In this document: positions 1-6,945 of the stretch, piece after piece
Layout: every line of letters begins with the position of its first letter
Numbering within the stretch: position 1 is the stretch's first letter
Assembly (NCBI GenBank): GCA_009881125.1
Contig: WXFH01000055.1
Coordinates: 1 to 18,636 of the forward strand
Origin: Acidaminobacter sp.
Lineage (GTDB): Bacteria; Bacillota_A; Clostridia; Peptostreptococcales; Acidaminobacteraceae
Reading direction: 5' to 3'
Length of the DNA: 18,636 bases
The notes under the pieces: generated by a model
What the model was told of the DNA's origin: nothing
Seen by the model: only the letters and a program-made list of their open reading frames with translations
The model's database searches: none
Translations under genes and position numbers: made by a program

Positions 1-2
1 AC

Positions 3-290
3 TTCGCATGGTCCAACCAAACCCTGGCTATGATCGTCCTTTGGGCGGCTGCGATGTACCTTTACCTCAAAAACCAAGTACACTGGATCGCTACGATTCC
101 TGCGACCTTTATGAGTGCCGTCTCCATAACTTACATTCTCATCGCACCTGAAGGCTTTAAACTCCCGGCTTCCTTTGCCTACCCTGCCGGTATAGCTGTC
201 GCCGCCGCTTTCCTTATCCTGTTTCTGACTGCAGCAAACAGAAAGAAGCGTGCCGCTACAATAAATCAAAAGGCAGAGAACGCTGCTTAA
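3..290 (+). CDS. cstA: CstA-family carbon starvation/peptide transporter, C-terminal fragment
   Basis: Only the last 95 codons are present; the reading frame is open to the window edge, so the gene is cut on its left. The fragment begins FAWSNQTLA, which resembles the conserved FxxxNQ(T/L)L stretch near the end of CstA proteins, and continues with two or three hydrophobic membrane segments and a short basic tail (NRKKRAA). CstA proteins are multi-pass inner-membrane transporters linked to peptide or pyruvate uptake during starvation; the substrate here cannot be told from a fragment. A strong terminator follows 12 bases after the stop codon, so this is the last gene of its unit. The family call rests on the short C-terminus and recognition from memory. 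Confidence 0.8.
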   Translation, partial: FAWSNQTLAMIVLWAAAMYLYLKNQVHWIATIPATFMSAVSITYILIAPEGFKLPASFAYPAGIAVAAAFLILFLTAANRKKRAATINQKAENAA

Positions 291-302
291 TCCTTTGAAA
301 TG

Positions 303-356
303 AACCGGTACAGAAGTCTGCACATCACCATCGGCAGAACTCTGTACCGGTTTTTT
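303..356 (+). terminator. Rho-independent terminator of cstA
   Basis: A perfect 12-bp stem, AACCGGTACAGA (303-314) with TCTGTACCGGTT (341-352), is followed by a T run. The 26-base loop has a weaker inner pairing. It lies directly after the cstA stop codon. Confidence 0.85.
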
Positions 357-387
357 ATTATGAACCGGTGATCACAACAGACCCAAC

Positions 388-401
388 TTGTATCGATACA
401 A
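388..401. promoter_or_regulatory. Perfect 14-bp palindrome upstream of the first universal stress gene
   Basis: TTGTATCGATACAA is a perfect inverted repeat with no spacer. It sits in the roughly 120-base region between the cstA terminator and the usp ribosome binding site, where a promoter is expected. A dyad operator for a homodimeric repressor is one explanation. I could not identify a convincing -35/-10 pair next to it, so an operator function is inference. Confidence 0.35.
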
Positions 402-478
402 TTGAGGCTCTCAAGCTTTTAATTGGCGCTAATGGGGGTATATATGTGATAACCGGAGGAAACAAAGGAGGTGTCACC

Positions 479-907
479 ATGAACAAACTGTTACTTCCAG
501 TTGACGGCGAGAAGCTCAGCGAACGAACCCTTGATTACGTCAAAGAGTTTTCCACCACTCAAGGCTATGAGGTTACCGTGCTGCACGTCATAGCTTACGA
601 GGAGGCGCTGTCCCACCCTCATCTCGCGACAGTATTCGGACTCCATGGCGAAACATTTGTACACGTCGCCGAAGAAATGGTTTCAAAGATTGCTCAGCAG
701 TTAAAAGCCGCCGGCGTTGAAAACGTCAAGACCAAAGTCCTTAAAGGCAACCCCGCTGCTGAGATTGTGGCCCTTGCAGAAGGCGAAGAATATCGTATCG
801 TTCTTATGAACACCCATGGTTTCGACGCAACAAAACGCCTGATGATTGGCAGCGTGACGAATAAAGTGGTTCATAACTGTTATGTGCCAGTACTCGTCAT
901 TCAGTAA
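479..907 (+). CDS. Universal stress protein (UspA family), first copy
   Basis: A 142-residue protein starting MNKLLLPVDG, the typical length and N-terminal beta strand of a single-domain Usp. The C-terminal part has NTHGFDATKRLMIGSVTNKV, matching the glycine-rich ATP-binding stretch (G-x-x-x...IGSVT) of the nucleotide-binding Usp subgroup. These are cytoplasmic, usually dimeric proteins induced by starvation or redox stress; the molecular job is unclear. The frame is open upstream to 368, but the ATG at 479 is chosen because a strong ribosome binding site (AAAGGAGG, 464-471) lies 7 bases before it and the upstream 37 codons do not look like Usp sequence. A close paralogue follows at 1047. Confidence 0.92.
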   Translation: MNKLLLPVDGEKLSERTLDYVKEFSTTQGYEVTVLHVIAYEEALSHPHLATVFGLHGETFVHVAEEMVSKIAQQLKAAGVENVKTKVLKGNPAAEIVALAEGEEYRIVLMNTHGFDATKRLMIGSVTNKVVHNCYVPVLVIQ

Positions 908-969
908 CCTGTATGAGCGCGACGGTCACACGCACCTGTTCCTATATGCCTGTCAATGACAACGCTATT

Positions 970-1018
970 GAGAGCCTGAAGTCTGCAGTGTCCTCCGGGA
1001 TTGCAGACCAAGGCTCTC
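970..1018 (+). other. Two-part hairpin between the tandem usp genes
   Basis: GAGAGCC (970-976) pairs with GGCTCTC (1012-1018), and inside it GTCTGCA (981-987) pairs with TGCAGAC (1002-1008), separated by a small internal loop; the apical loop is 14 bases. No T run follows, and the ribosome binding site of the second usp gene lies only 13 bases downstream. It is therefore not a standard terminator. It may stabilise mRNA, be a processing site, or tune expression of the second gene. Confidence 0.5.
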
Positions 1019-1046
1019 CATAATACATTTCAAGGAGGTCTGGACA

Positions 1047-1475
1047 ATGAGAAAGCTGCTTCTTCCAATTGATTCATCTAGTGTTCCTGACAGACTCAAA
1101 GAGTATCTCAAAGATTTTGTGACTTGTCTCGACTATGAAGTCACACTTCTCAATGTCATTCCACTCGACAGAAACCTTGTTCACGGCGACCTGATTGGTG
1201 TCTATGACTTAAACCGCGAAAAGTTTGAGGAGACCTCACAAGAGATGCTGAATCTGGCTGAGGCTTCACTTCGCGAAGCTGGGATTGTCAACATCAAAAA
1301 AATGCATGTCACAGGGGATCCAGCTCAAATGATTGTTCGTCTAGCTGAGACTGAGGGTTTCCACATGGTTATGATGTGCACCCATGGTATGGGCGCTGCC
1401 AAACGTCTCCTGATCGGTTCTGTTACGAACAAGGTCGTTCACCATTCAGAAATTCCTGTCGTCGTCATTCGCTGA
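1047..1475 (+). CDS. Universal stress protein (UspA family), second copy
   Basis: A 142-residue protein, the same length as its upstream neighbour and clearly paralogous: MRKLLLPID at the start, CTHGMGAAKRLLIGSVTNKVV near the C-terminus, and the same ending (PVVVIR versus PVLVIQ). The glycine-rich IGSVT stretch suggests the ATP-binding Usp subgroup. A strong ribosome binding site (AAGGAGG, 1032-1038) lies 8 bases before the ATG. The two copies are separated by a 139-base spacer with a hairpin but no terminator, so co-transcription is likely. A tandem duplication that has since diverged is the simplest origin. The specific stress response is unknown. Confidence 0.92.
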   Translation: MRKLLLPIDSSSVPDRLKEYLKDFVTCLDYEVTLLNVIPLDRNLVHGDLIGVYDLNREKFEETSQEMLNLAEASLREAGIVNIKKMHVTGDPAQMIVRLAETEGFHMVMMCTHGMGAAKRLLIGSVTNKVVHHSEIPVVVIR

Positions 1476-1506
1476 CAGGAGTATTACAGACAACCCAAAA
1501 ACTGAG

Positions 1507-1552
1507 AAGATCCGCCGACCAAGCCGTATGGCTTGATCCGCGGATCTTTTTT
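1507..1552. terminator. Terminator after usp pair, probably bidirectional
   Basis: AAGATCCGC (1507-1515) pairs with GCGGATCTT (1540-1548), and AAGCC (1521-1525) pairs with GGCTT (1530-1534). On the plus strand the hairpin runs into T6. On the minus strand it is followed, after four bases, by a T5 run (1497-1501). It separates the convergent usp genes and the ybjQ-like gene and could end both transcripts. Confidence 0.8.
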
Positions 1553-1590
1553 CGTAACATTATCCAGGCTTATTCCTATAGTCAGGGTCG

Positions 1591-1911
1591 CTACTCTACG
1601 ACAACCGCCGTACCGGATGCCGTCACCATAAGCATATTCCCTGCCTGTCCGAGTACCTCATAATCGATGTCTACACCAACAATTGCGTTGGCGCCAAGTG
1701 CGCCGGCCCTGCGTTCCAATTCCTGCATGGCCTGATTTCTCGCGTCGATAAGCTCGCCTTCATAGGATCCGGACCGTCCGCCAAAGAAATTGGTCAGCCC
1801 TGCTGCAAAATCCTTGATAAAGTCCACTCCGGAGATGACCTCTCCAAAGACAACACCTTTGTATGCTGTAATTTTCTTACCTTCTACACTTGGGGTCGTG
1901 GTCACAATCAC
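1591..1911 (-). CDS. YbjQ/UPF0145 family protein
   Basis: A 106-residue protein with family hallmarks: an N-terminal [14 protein letters not shown] strand, then [10 protein letters not shown], an [19 protein letters not shown] helix, and [13 protein letters not shown]. Length and pattern match the YbjQ family (once DUF74), small pentameric cytoplasmic proteins described as putative heavy-metal binding, without a proven function. Translation appears to begin at GTG (1909-1911), with AAGGAGG (1922-1928) ten bases upstream. It starts 25 bases after the glmS stop with no terminator between, so it is probably the second gene of the glmS transcript. Why it sits with glmS is unknown. Confidence 0.88.
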   Translation of the reverse strand: MIVTTTPSVEGKKITAYKGVVFGEVISGVDFIKDFAAGLTNFFGGRSGSYEGELIDARNQAMQELERRAGALGANAIVGVDIDYEVLGQAGNMLMVTASGTAVVVE

Positions 1912-1936
1912 TGACGTTCAGCCTCCTTATTATTCT

Positions 1937-3766
1937 TTACTCAACGGTTACGCTCTTGGCGAGATTGCGCGGCTTGTCAACATCATTGCCTCTCGCTGCT
2001 GAAACATAATAAGCCAAAAGTTGAAGCGGAATAATGGACAAAAGCGGTGCAAGCTCATCCATGGTGTGTGGAATATAGAACACTTCGCTGGCGTACTTCT
2101 CAATCTCCGTGCGGCCTTCCTGAGCAATCGCCACAACATGAGCACCACGGGCTTTGACTTCGAGCATATTGGAGCACATTTTCTCAAAGAGGCGCTCTTG
2201 TGTCGCAAGCGCCATAACCAGCGTCCCCTCTTCAATGAGTGCGATCGTGCCATGCTTCAGCTCGCCTGCTGCTATAGCGACGGAATTGATATAAGAAATT
2301 TCCTTATATTTGAGGGAGCCTTCGAAAGAAGTTTCAACATCCACGCCGCGTCCCATGAAGAACACAGAAGTATTGTCCTTTTGGAGGTCTGCCATAGCCT
2401 TGCAGACGTCGGCGTTTTTAAGTACGGCTTCGACTTTCTTGTCCATGACCTTCAGCTCATCCAGAATTTCGTGATATTTCTCCTCAGTCATTTTCCCGGT
2501 TAATCTGGCCATATACAATGCGATCAGGTAGAACGCGATCAATTGGGTCGTATACGCTTTCGTTGACGCGACCCCAATCTCAGGTCCTGCCCAGGTATAC
2601 AGTACATCATGGCTCTCACGCGTCACAGAGCTGCCCACCACGTTGACAATGCTCAGAATCCTGGCGCCTTTTCTCTTGGCTTCCCTGAGCGCCGCCAGCG
2701 TATCCAGGGTCTCCCCTGACTGTGATACTGCAATGAACAGAGTTCTATCATCAATAAAAGGCTCTCTGTATCTGAATTCGGACGCGACTTCCACACTCAC
2801 CGGAATGCCCGCAAAGCGCTCAATGGCGAATCTTCCAACCAAACCCGCGTGATAAGCGGTGCCGCACGCAACAATATAGACGCGGTCAAAAGCTTCAATT
2901 TGCTCTTTTGACAACTTAATCCCGTCGAGCACGATGCCGTCTTCCTTGTCCAGCCTTGGAAACAGGGTGTCGCGAATAGCCTTTGGCTGCTCGAAGATCT
3001 CCTTAAGCGTAAAGTGCTCAAAGCCTTCTTTTTCAGCAGAGTCAATGTCCCAGGTGACCTGATAGATGTCGCGCTTAACCTCGTCGCCTTTTTCGTCCCA
3101 AATAGTCACCTTGTCTTTTGTTAATAATACTGTCTCACCATTCTCGATCAGGTAGATGTTGCGGGTGTACTTCAGAAGCGCCGGAATATCCGAAGCAATG
3201 AAATTCGCATCCGTTCCAAGCCCAACTATTAAAGGGCTGTCTTTTCTCACAGCGACAATTTTGTCCGGCTCAAACTGGCAGATGACACCCAGTGCATAGG
3301 CGCCTTCCATAACTTCCACCGCATTGTTGACAGCCTTCAGAATATCTCCGTCATAGTAAAAATCGATCAGGTGCGCTATAACTTCTGTATCCGTTTCGGA
3401 CTTAAATTCATAACCTTTTTCCTGTATGAGCCATTCTTTAATCTTCATATAGTTTTCAAGAATCCCATTGTGAATGACAGAAATGGTTCCGCTTTGGTTC
3501 AAGTGCGGATGGGCGTTTGGAACTGTTGGCGCCCCATGGGTAGCCCAACGGGTATGGCCAATGCCCACATGCGCTGAAATGGGATCTTCATTCATCATGT
3601 TTTTCAGCCCCTCGAGGCGGCCTTTGATCTTCCTGACTTTGAGTCCCTCACTGTCAATGACTGACAGCCCGGCGGAGTCATAACCTCGATATTCCAGTCG
3701 CTCCAGGCCGTCCAGCAAAAAAGGGACTGCCTCCTGACTTCCAATATAACCTACGATCCCACACAT
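1937..3766 (-). CDS. glmS: Glutamine-fructose-6-phosphate aminotransferase (isomerizing)
   Basis: 609 residues, the standard length. GlmS converts fructose-6-phosphate and glutamine to glucosamine-6-phosphate and glutamate, the first committed step to UDP-GlcNAc for peptidoglycan. The N-terminal class II glutaminase domain begins MCGIVGYIG, with Cys2 as the nucleophile after Met removal. Two SIS sugar-isomerase domains follow, with ACGTAYHAG, SQSGETLDT and GVASTKAYTTQ, and the protein ends KPRNLAKSVTVE as in the family. The frame is open 18 codons further upstream, but that stretch lies in the leader. The ATG at 3766 is favoured because the mature enzyme must begin with Cys and AAAGGAG (3776-3782) is 9 bases away. 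Expression is controlled by the upstream glmS ribozyme. Confidence 0.98.
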   Translation of the reverse strand: MCGIVGYIGSQEAVPFLLDGLERLEYRGYDSAGLSVIDSEGLKVRKIKGRLEGLKNMMNEDPISAHVGIGHTRWATHGAPTVPNAHPHLNQSGTISVIHNGILENYMKIKEWLIQEKGYEFKSETDTEVIAHLIDFYYDGDILKAVNNAVEVMEGAYALGVICQFEPDKIVAVRKDSPLIVGLGTDANFIASDIPALLKYTRNIYLIENGETVLLTKDKVTIWDEKGDEVKRDIYQVTWDIDSAEKEGFEHFTLKEIFEQPKAIRDTLFPRLDKEDGIVLDGIKLSKEQIEAFDRVYIVACGTAYHAGLVGRFAIERFAGIPVSVEVASEFRYREPFIDDRTLFIAVSQSGETLDTLAALREAKRKGARILSIVNVVGSSVTRESHDVLYTWAGPEIGVASTKAYTTQLIAFYLIALYMARLTGKMTEEKYHEILDELKVMDKKVEAVLKNADVCKAMADLQKDNTSVFFMGRGVDVETSFEGSLKYKEISYINSVAIAAGELKHGTIALIEEGTLVMALATQERLFEKMCSNMLEVKARGAHVVAIAQEGRTEIEKYASEVFYIPHTMDELAPLLSIIPLQLLAYYVSAARGNDVDKPRNLAKSVTVE

Positions 3767-3803
3767 AATTTCATTCTCCTTTTTTATGTTTTTGGCATCG
3801 CGC

Positions 3804-3833
3804 AAAAAGAAACAGGACACTGCGACAGAGTCC
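3804..3833 (-). other. Terminator-like hairpin between the glmS ribozyme and glmS
   Basis: On the minus strand GGACTCTG pairs with CAGTGTCC (arms 3826-3833 and 3815-3822) around a UCG loop, with one U-U mismatch, and GTTTCTTTTT follows. This looks like a weak intrinsic terminator placed 38 bases before the glmS start codon. It could attenuate transcription or be a fortuitous hairpin; the mismatch and interrupted U run argue for weak action. Confidence 0.4.
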
Positions 3834-3854
3834 CAATAGGCTTCATTACATACC

Positions 3855-3997
3855 GTCCCATTCCATTTGTCCTCAGGATCACTCCTAAGCTTTGGGAATG
3901 TTTTCGGTCACGGCTGACCGCGGGGCATCCGCCGAAATTTCGATAAACCCCGTCCTCGTCAACTGCCAGTCGAATAAGCTATGGCAGTTCTGGCGCT
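3855..3997 (-). ncRNA. glmS ribozyme: glmS ribozyme-riboswitch (glucosamine-6-phosphate activated)
   Basis: The minus strand reads A|GCGCCAGAACTGCCA, then CTGGCAGTTGACGAGG, GGGGTTTATCGA, TTTCGGCGGATGCCCC and GCGGTC. These match, in order, the conserved core of known glmS ribozymes (AGCGCC, GACGAGG, GGGUUUAUCGA, UCGGCGG). Stem P2-like pairing AACTGCCA/TGGCAGTT and an outer P4-like pairing CATTCC/GGAATG are visible. By comparison with known members, self-cleavage should fall between A at 3997 and G at 3996. In known systems glucosamine-6-phosphate is the cofactor for cleavage, and the cleaved mRNA is degraded, giving feedback on glmS. The 3' boundary is approximate. Confidence 0.96.
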
Positions 3998-4081
3998 TTG
4001 CTTTTACGTCGCAGTTCCATCCAATTGACGGCTTTCCAACCCTCCTTTTGGCCGCTTCTTTTTGTGTCAATAACCTTTTAC

Positions 4082-4087
4082 ATTATA
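4082..4087 (-). promoter_or_regulatory. Extended -10 promoter for the glmS leader
   Basis: TGATATAAT on the minus strand is an extended -10 (TGN-TATAAT); no good -35 is present at 16-18 bases. Predicted start of transcription near 4075, giving a leader of about 310 bases that contains the ribozyme. It is well placed between the glmM terminator and the ribozyme. Confidence 0.55.
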
Positions 4088-4182
4088 TCATTGTTCTACA
4101 GCGGATGTGTAACAAATTAGGAAATAAGTAAATCGTCGCAGTGGTTCCTGAGTTATTAGCCGCCTATTTCCAAATTCCACGT

Positions 4183-4218
4183 AAAGGAAAAGCAGCGCTA
4201 GATTTGTAGCGCTGCTTT
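4183..4218 (-). terminator. Terminator of glmM
   Basis: A perfect 12-bp stem, AAAGCAGCGCTA (4189-4200) with TAGCGCTGCTTT (4207-4218), with a 6-base loop. On the minus strand the right arm ends in TTT and continues TCCTTTAC. It lies 66 bases after the glmM stop and separates the glmM unit from the glmS unit. Confidence 0.75.
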
Positions 4219-4284
4219 CTATGAGCTTTTTTATGCCGATGGTCGCGATTCAGCTAAAGCCAAGCACCTAATACCATTCAAATA

Positions 4285-5643
4285 CTAAGCTTTCCCCAGC
4301 CTGGATTCTATAAGACTGACCAGCTCAGCTGCATACTTTTCGAGCAGCGCCTGATCGTCGCCCTCAATCATGACGCGCACCAGCGGCTCAGTTCCTGAAG
4401 GCCTGATCAGCACACGACCCCGACCGTGAAACGCAGCCTCTACCTCTTTAATTCTCGCTGCAATTACAGCATCTTCCATGTAAGTATGCTTAAACTCGTT
4501 TTTGATCTTAGCGTTTTTTAGCACCTGAGGGTAGACTTGCATAACCCCCGCCAGCTCAGACATTTTCTGTCCGCTTTTCTTGAGCGCTGCCAATAGCTTG
4601 ACAGCCGTCATCAGCCCGTCACCAGTCGTGTTATGATTCAGGAAGATGATGTGTCCCGACTGCTCGCCGCCGAGCACGTATCCGTTTTCCCGCATGGCTT
4701 CCAGCACATAGCGGTCTCCCACCTTGGCGCGCAGGGCTTTCATGCCGCGTTTCTCAAGTGCCTCTTCAAAACCAATGTTGCTCATGACCGTACTGACCAC
4801 CGTCTGGTCTTTCAGCATATTGGCCTTTTGCAACTCAATTGCGCATATAGCCATGATTTTGTCGCCGTCCACCAAAATACCGTTTTCGTCAACAGCAAGG
4901 CAGCGGTCCGCGTCCCCATCAAATGAGAGGCCAGCATCATAGCCGCCGTTTATGACGATTTCACCAATGACCTCCGTATGCGTTGATCCGCAGTTCTTAT
5001 TGATATTGATGCCGTCCGGTATATGATGAAATGCATCCACCTTCGCGCCTAAAGCCCTCAAAGTCGTCACTGCAACTTCAGACGAAGCCCCATTGGCACA
5101 GTCAATCGCAATGTGAAGACCTTCAAGATCGGTGTCAATCGTCGAGGCGACGAATTCGGAATAGAGATCATTAGCCTTGTACACTTCCGTCTTTCTTCCA
5201 ATTTTCAGTCCACTCGGCTCAATTTCAATATCCTTGCCGTTCAGAATATAATTCTCAATTTCCTCTTCAATGTCGTCGGAGAGCTTGAATCCTTCCGAGT
5301 TAAAAAACTTGATGCCGTTGTATTCCGCCGGATTATGCGATGCGGAGATCATAACACCTGAATCCAGCTTCAAATGTCTGACCAGGTACGCAATCGCTGG
5401 CGTTGGAACTACGCCTACCTTGATGACATCGCAACCCGCGGATAAAATTCCCGCTATCAGAGCGGATTCAAGCATATCTCCAGACACTCTGGGATCTTTG
5501 CCTATGATGAGTCTCGACTTCGCATGATGATTCTGCTTTGTGAGGACATAGGCTCCAACTCTTCCAAGCTTATAGGCAAGCTCATTGGTCAACTCCACAT
5601 TTGCGATCCCTCTAACACCGTCTGTACCAAATAGTTTTCCCAT
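4285..5643 (-). CDS. glmM: Phosphoglucosamine mutase
   Basis: 452 residues, normal for GlmM, which converts glucosamine-6-phosphate to glucosamine-1-phosphate on the route to UDP-GlcNAc. The start MGKLFGTDGVRGIAN is typical. The catalytic loop is MISASHNPAEYNG, with the phospho-serine in SASHNP near residue 101. The metal-binding loop is SFDGDADR, the sugar-binding loop GGEQSGH, and the phosphate-binding loop RPSGTEPLVRVM near the C-terminus. AAGGAGC (5649-5655) precedes the ATG by 5 bases and overlaps the stop codon of the upstream transporter, so the two are probably co-transcribed. In many Firmicutes GlmM is encoded beside cdaA-cdaR and can inhibit CdaA; here it lies about 9.7 kb downstream of cdaR. 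Confidence 0.97.
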   Translation of the reverse strand: MGKLFGTDGVRGIANVELTNELAYKLGRVGAYVLTKQNHHAKSRLIIGKDPRVSGDMLESALIAGILSAGCDVIKVGVVPTPAIAYLVRHLKLDSGVMISASHNPAEYNGIKFFNSEGFKLSDDIEEEIENYILNGKDIEIEPSGLKIGRKTEVYKANDLYSEFVASTIDTDLEGLHIAIDCANGASSEVAVTTLRALGAKVDAFHHIPDGININKNCGSTHTEVIGEIVINGGYDAGLSFDGDADRCLAVDENGILVDGDKIMAICAIELQKANMLKDQTVVSTVMSNIGFEEALEKRGMKALRAKVGDRYVLEAMRENGYVLGGEQSGHIIFLNHNTTGDGLMTAVKLLAALKKSGQKMSELAGVMQVYPQVLKNAKIKNEFKHTYMEDAVIAARIKEVEAAFHGRGRVLIRPSGTEPLVRVMIEGDDQALLEKYAAELVSLIESRLGKA

Positions 5644-5653
5644 AAAACGCTCC

Positions 5654-6784
5654 TTACATTTTTTTTAGTCCAAAGCTGCTGTCCCTGGCTTCAATAGCCT
5701 TCTTATAATCCTGATACTGATCAAACTCTCCTAGCGGTACCCCAAAGACAATTCGCTCAAGGCTTCCACGGACACTGGAGAAGATGTCTTTGGTGCTGCT
5801 CCCAAAATCATCCGGATGATCGGCATAAAACCGGTTGAGCATATTGAGGATGCCTCGCGCTTTTTGTCGGTCATAGGAGCGGTCCAGGAGTTTTTCTATA
5901 TCTCTTAGACTCGTTTTATTGATTTCAACGTGCTGTTCTGCCTGTTCCAGAATCATCTTCATATAGCCCACCAGACACGCGTCACCTACGCAAGTACTGC
6001 AAGCGGCTTCACCCTTGCATAGCAGCTCGACTTCGCTTCTGAGCGTTCCGGCAAAGATTTTGAGCGCCTCAGCCCTTCTTTGAAACTGTGTTTTCTCTAT
6101 TGTGGCGAGTTTGCGTTGGAACATAGTTATTCTAAAGTAAGATAAAATGGCTATGCCAAGAATCAACGGCATCCAAAAACTCCACGTCCATGTTGATGTC
6201 AGCGGACTTACGAAGAGCTTCTGCAGGCCAAAGAACATGAACACTGCAAAAGCGCCCATTTTAAGATAAAGCTCTTTGATTTTGTCCCCGAGTTTAATCC
6301 CGACGAGAATCCCAATCAGACTTGTCAATACCATGCCTGTCACGGTCCCTGCCAAGATCACCAAAGGCCACTGAGCCCCTGCCGATAGTGTCAGCGCCGT
6401 CAATTGCGTCTTATCTCCAAGCTCACCTAAAAAAAACGCCAGGGAAACTGTCAAGATCGGGCCATAAGCAGCCTTGACCTCCTCTTCCTCGGACTCTTCC
6501 GCTTGAAGGGACCAAAAAGCAAAAAAAACAAAGAGTAACCCCGCAATTAGCTGCAGCCAATCCATGGGCAAATAGCGGCTGAGCAAAGTGCCAAAAGCTA
6601 TTGCAAGGCCATGATTCAGCGCTGCTCCTAATGCCACCCCCATCAGGATCTGGCGAATTTTAAACTTTGTCGCAAACGCCATGGACAAAATCTGAGTTTT
6701 GTCGCCCATTTCAGCTATGAAAATCAGCGCCGCTGCCTGAAAATACTCAGCAAACAAAAAAATTCCCCCAACGTTCATATTCAT
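5654..6784 (-). CDS. UPF0016/GDT1 (TMEM165-like) cation transporter with cysteine-bearing C-terminal domain
   Basis: 376 residues from the ATG at 6784. The first 192 or so form the UPF0016 fold: six or seven hydrophobic segments with the duplicated signature ExGDKT, seen as EMGDKTQ (25-31) and ELGDKTQ (121-127). Family members move Mn2+ or Ca2+ across membranes, often as Mn exporters. Unlike the usual 190-230-residue bacterial form, this protein continues past another hydrophobic segment (about 201-217) into a soluble tail of about 155 residues. The tail holds four cysteines, C256-x5-C262-x2-C265-x4-C270, and a helical region. The cysteines could bind a metal or a cluster; this is inference. 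The codon at 6787 (TTG) and a second ATG at 6778 are other possible starts. No ribosome binding site is visible. glmM follows after 10 bases. Confidence 0.88.
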   Translation of the reverse strand: MNMNVGGIFLFAEYFQAAALIFIAEMGDKTQILSMAFATKFKIRQILMGVALGAALNHGLAIAFGTLLSRYLPMDWLQLIAGLLFVFFAFWSLQAEESEEEEVKAAYGPILTVSLAFFLGELGDKTQLTALTLSAGAQWPLVILAGTVTGMVLTSLIGILVGIKLGDKIKELYLKMGAFAVFMFFGLQKLFVSPLTSTWTWSFWMPLILGIAILSYFRITMFQRKLATIEKTQFQRRAEALKIFAGTLRSEVELLCKGEAACSTCVGDACLVGYMKMILEQAEQHVEINKTSLRDIEKLLDRSYDRQKARGILNMLNRFYADHPDDFGSSTKDIFSSVRGSLERIVFGVPLGEFDQYQDYKKAIEARDSSFGLKKM

Positions 6785-6792
6785 CAAATCCG

Positions 6793-6798
6793 ATTATA
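6793..6798 (-). promoter_or_regulatory. Extended -10 element abutting the transporter start codon
   Basis: TGGTATAAT on the minus strand is an extended -10 (TGN-TATAAT) ending only eight bases before the ATG at 6784. Standard spacing puts the transcription start at about 6786, two bases before that ATG. The -35 region (around 6816-6821) is poor. Confidence 0.55.
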
Positions 6799-6901
6799 CC
6801 ACAATTACTGGTAAGGAAGAAGGGGGGCATTGGGCGGAGCCCCAGTGTCCTTTCTCTGTCCTATGGCGCAGCCATACATCGAATATCAAGTACCTTCTCC
6901 A

Positions 6902-6930
6902 ATATAAACAGCCCGGGAATCCCCGGGCTG
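6902..6930 (-). terminator. Terminator of the fermentation operon
   Basis: CAGCCCGGG (6909-6917) and CCCGGGCTG (6922-6930) form a 9-bp GC-rich stem with a 4-base loop; the minus strand continues TTTATATT. It lies 15 bases after the stop codon of the gamma subunit, the last gene of the operon. Confidence 0.85.
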
Positions 6931-6945
6931 CGCACATCACAACTA

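Noticed and set aside
368..478. 37-codon N-terminal extension of the first usp gene
   Set aside because: A strong ribosome binding site lies before the ATG at 479, the Usp fold starts at MNKLLLPVD, and the extension covers the palindrome region.
3767..3820. 18-codon N-terminal extension of glmS
   Set aside because: GlmS needs Cys directly after the initiator Met, the extension overlaps the leader hairpin, and it has no ribosome binding site.
3885..4131. Open frames on both strands between glmS and glmM
   Set aside because: They lie across the glmS ribozyme and its promoter and resemble no protein family.
6820..6860. GC-rich hairpin between the fermentation operon terminator and the transporter gene
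   Set aside because: CATTGGGC-GGA-GCCCCAGTG folds with a bulge but has no T run on either strand and no clear partner; I could not assign a role.
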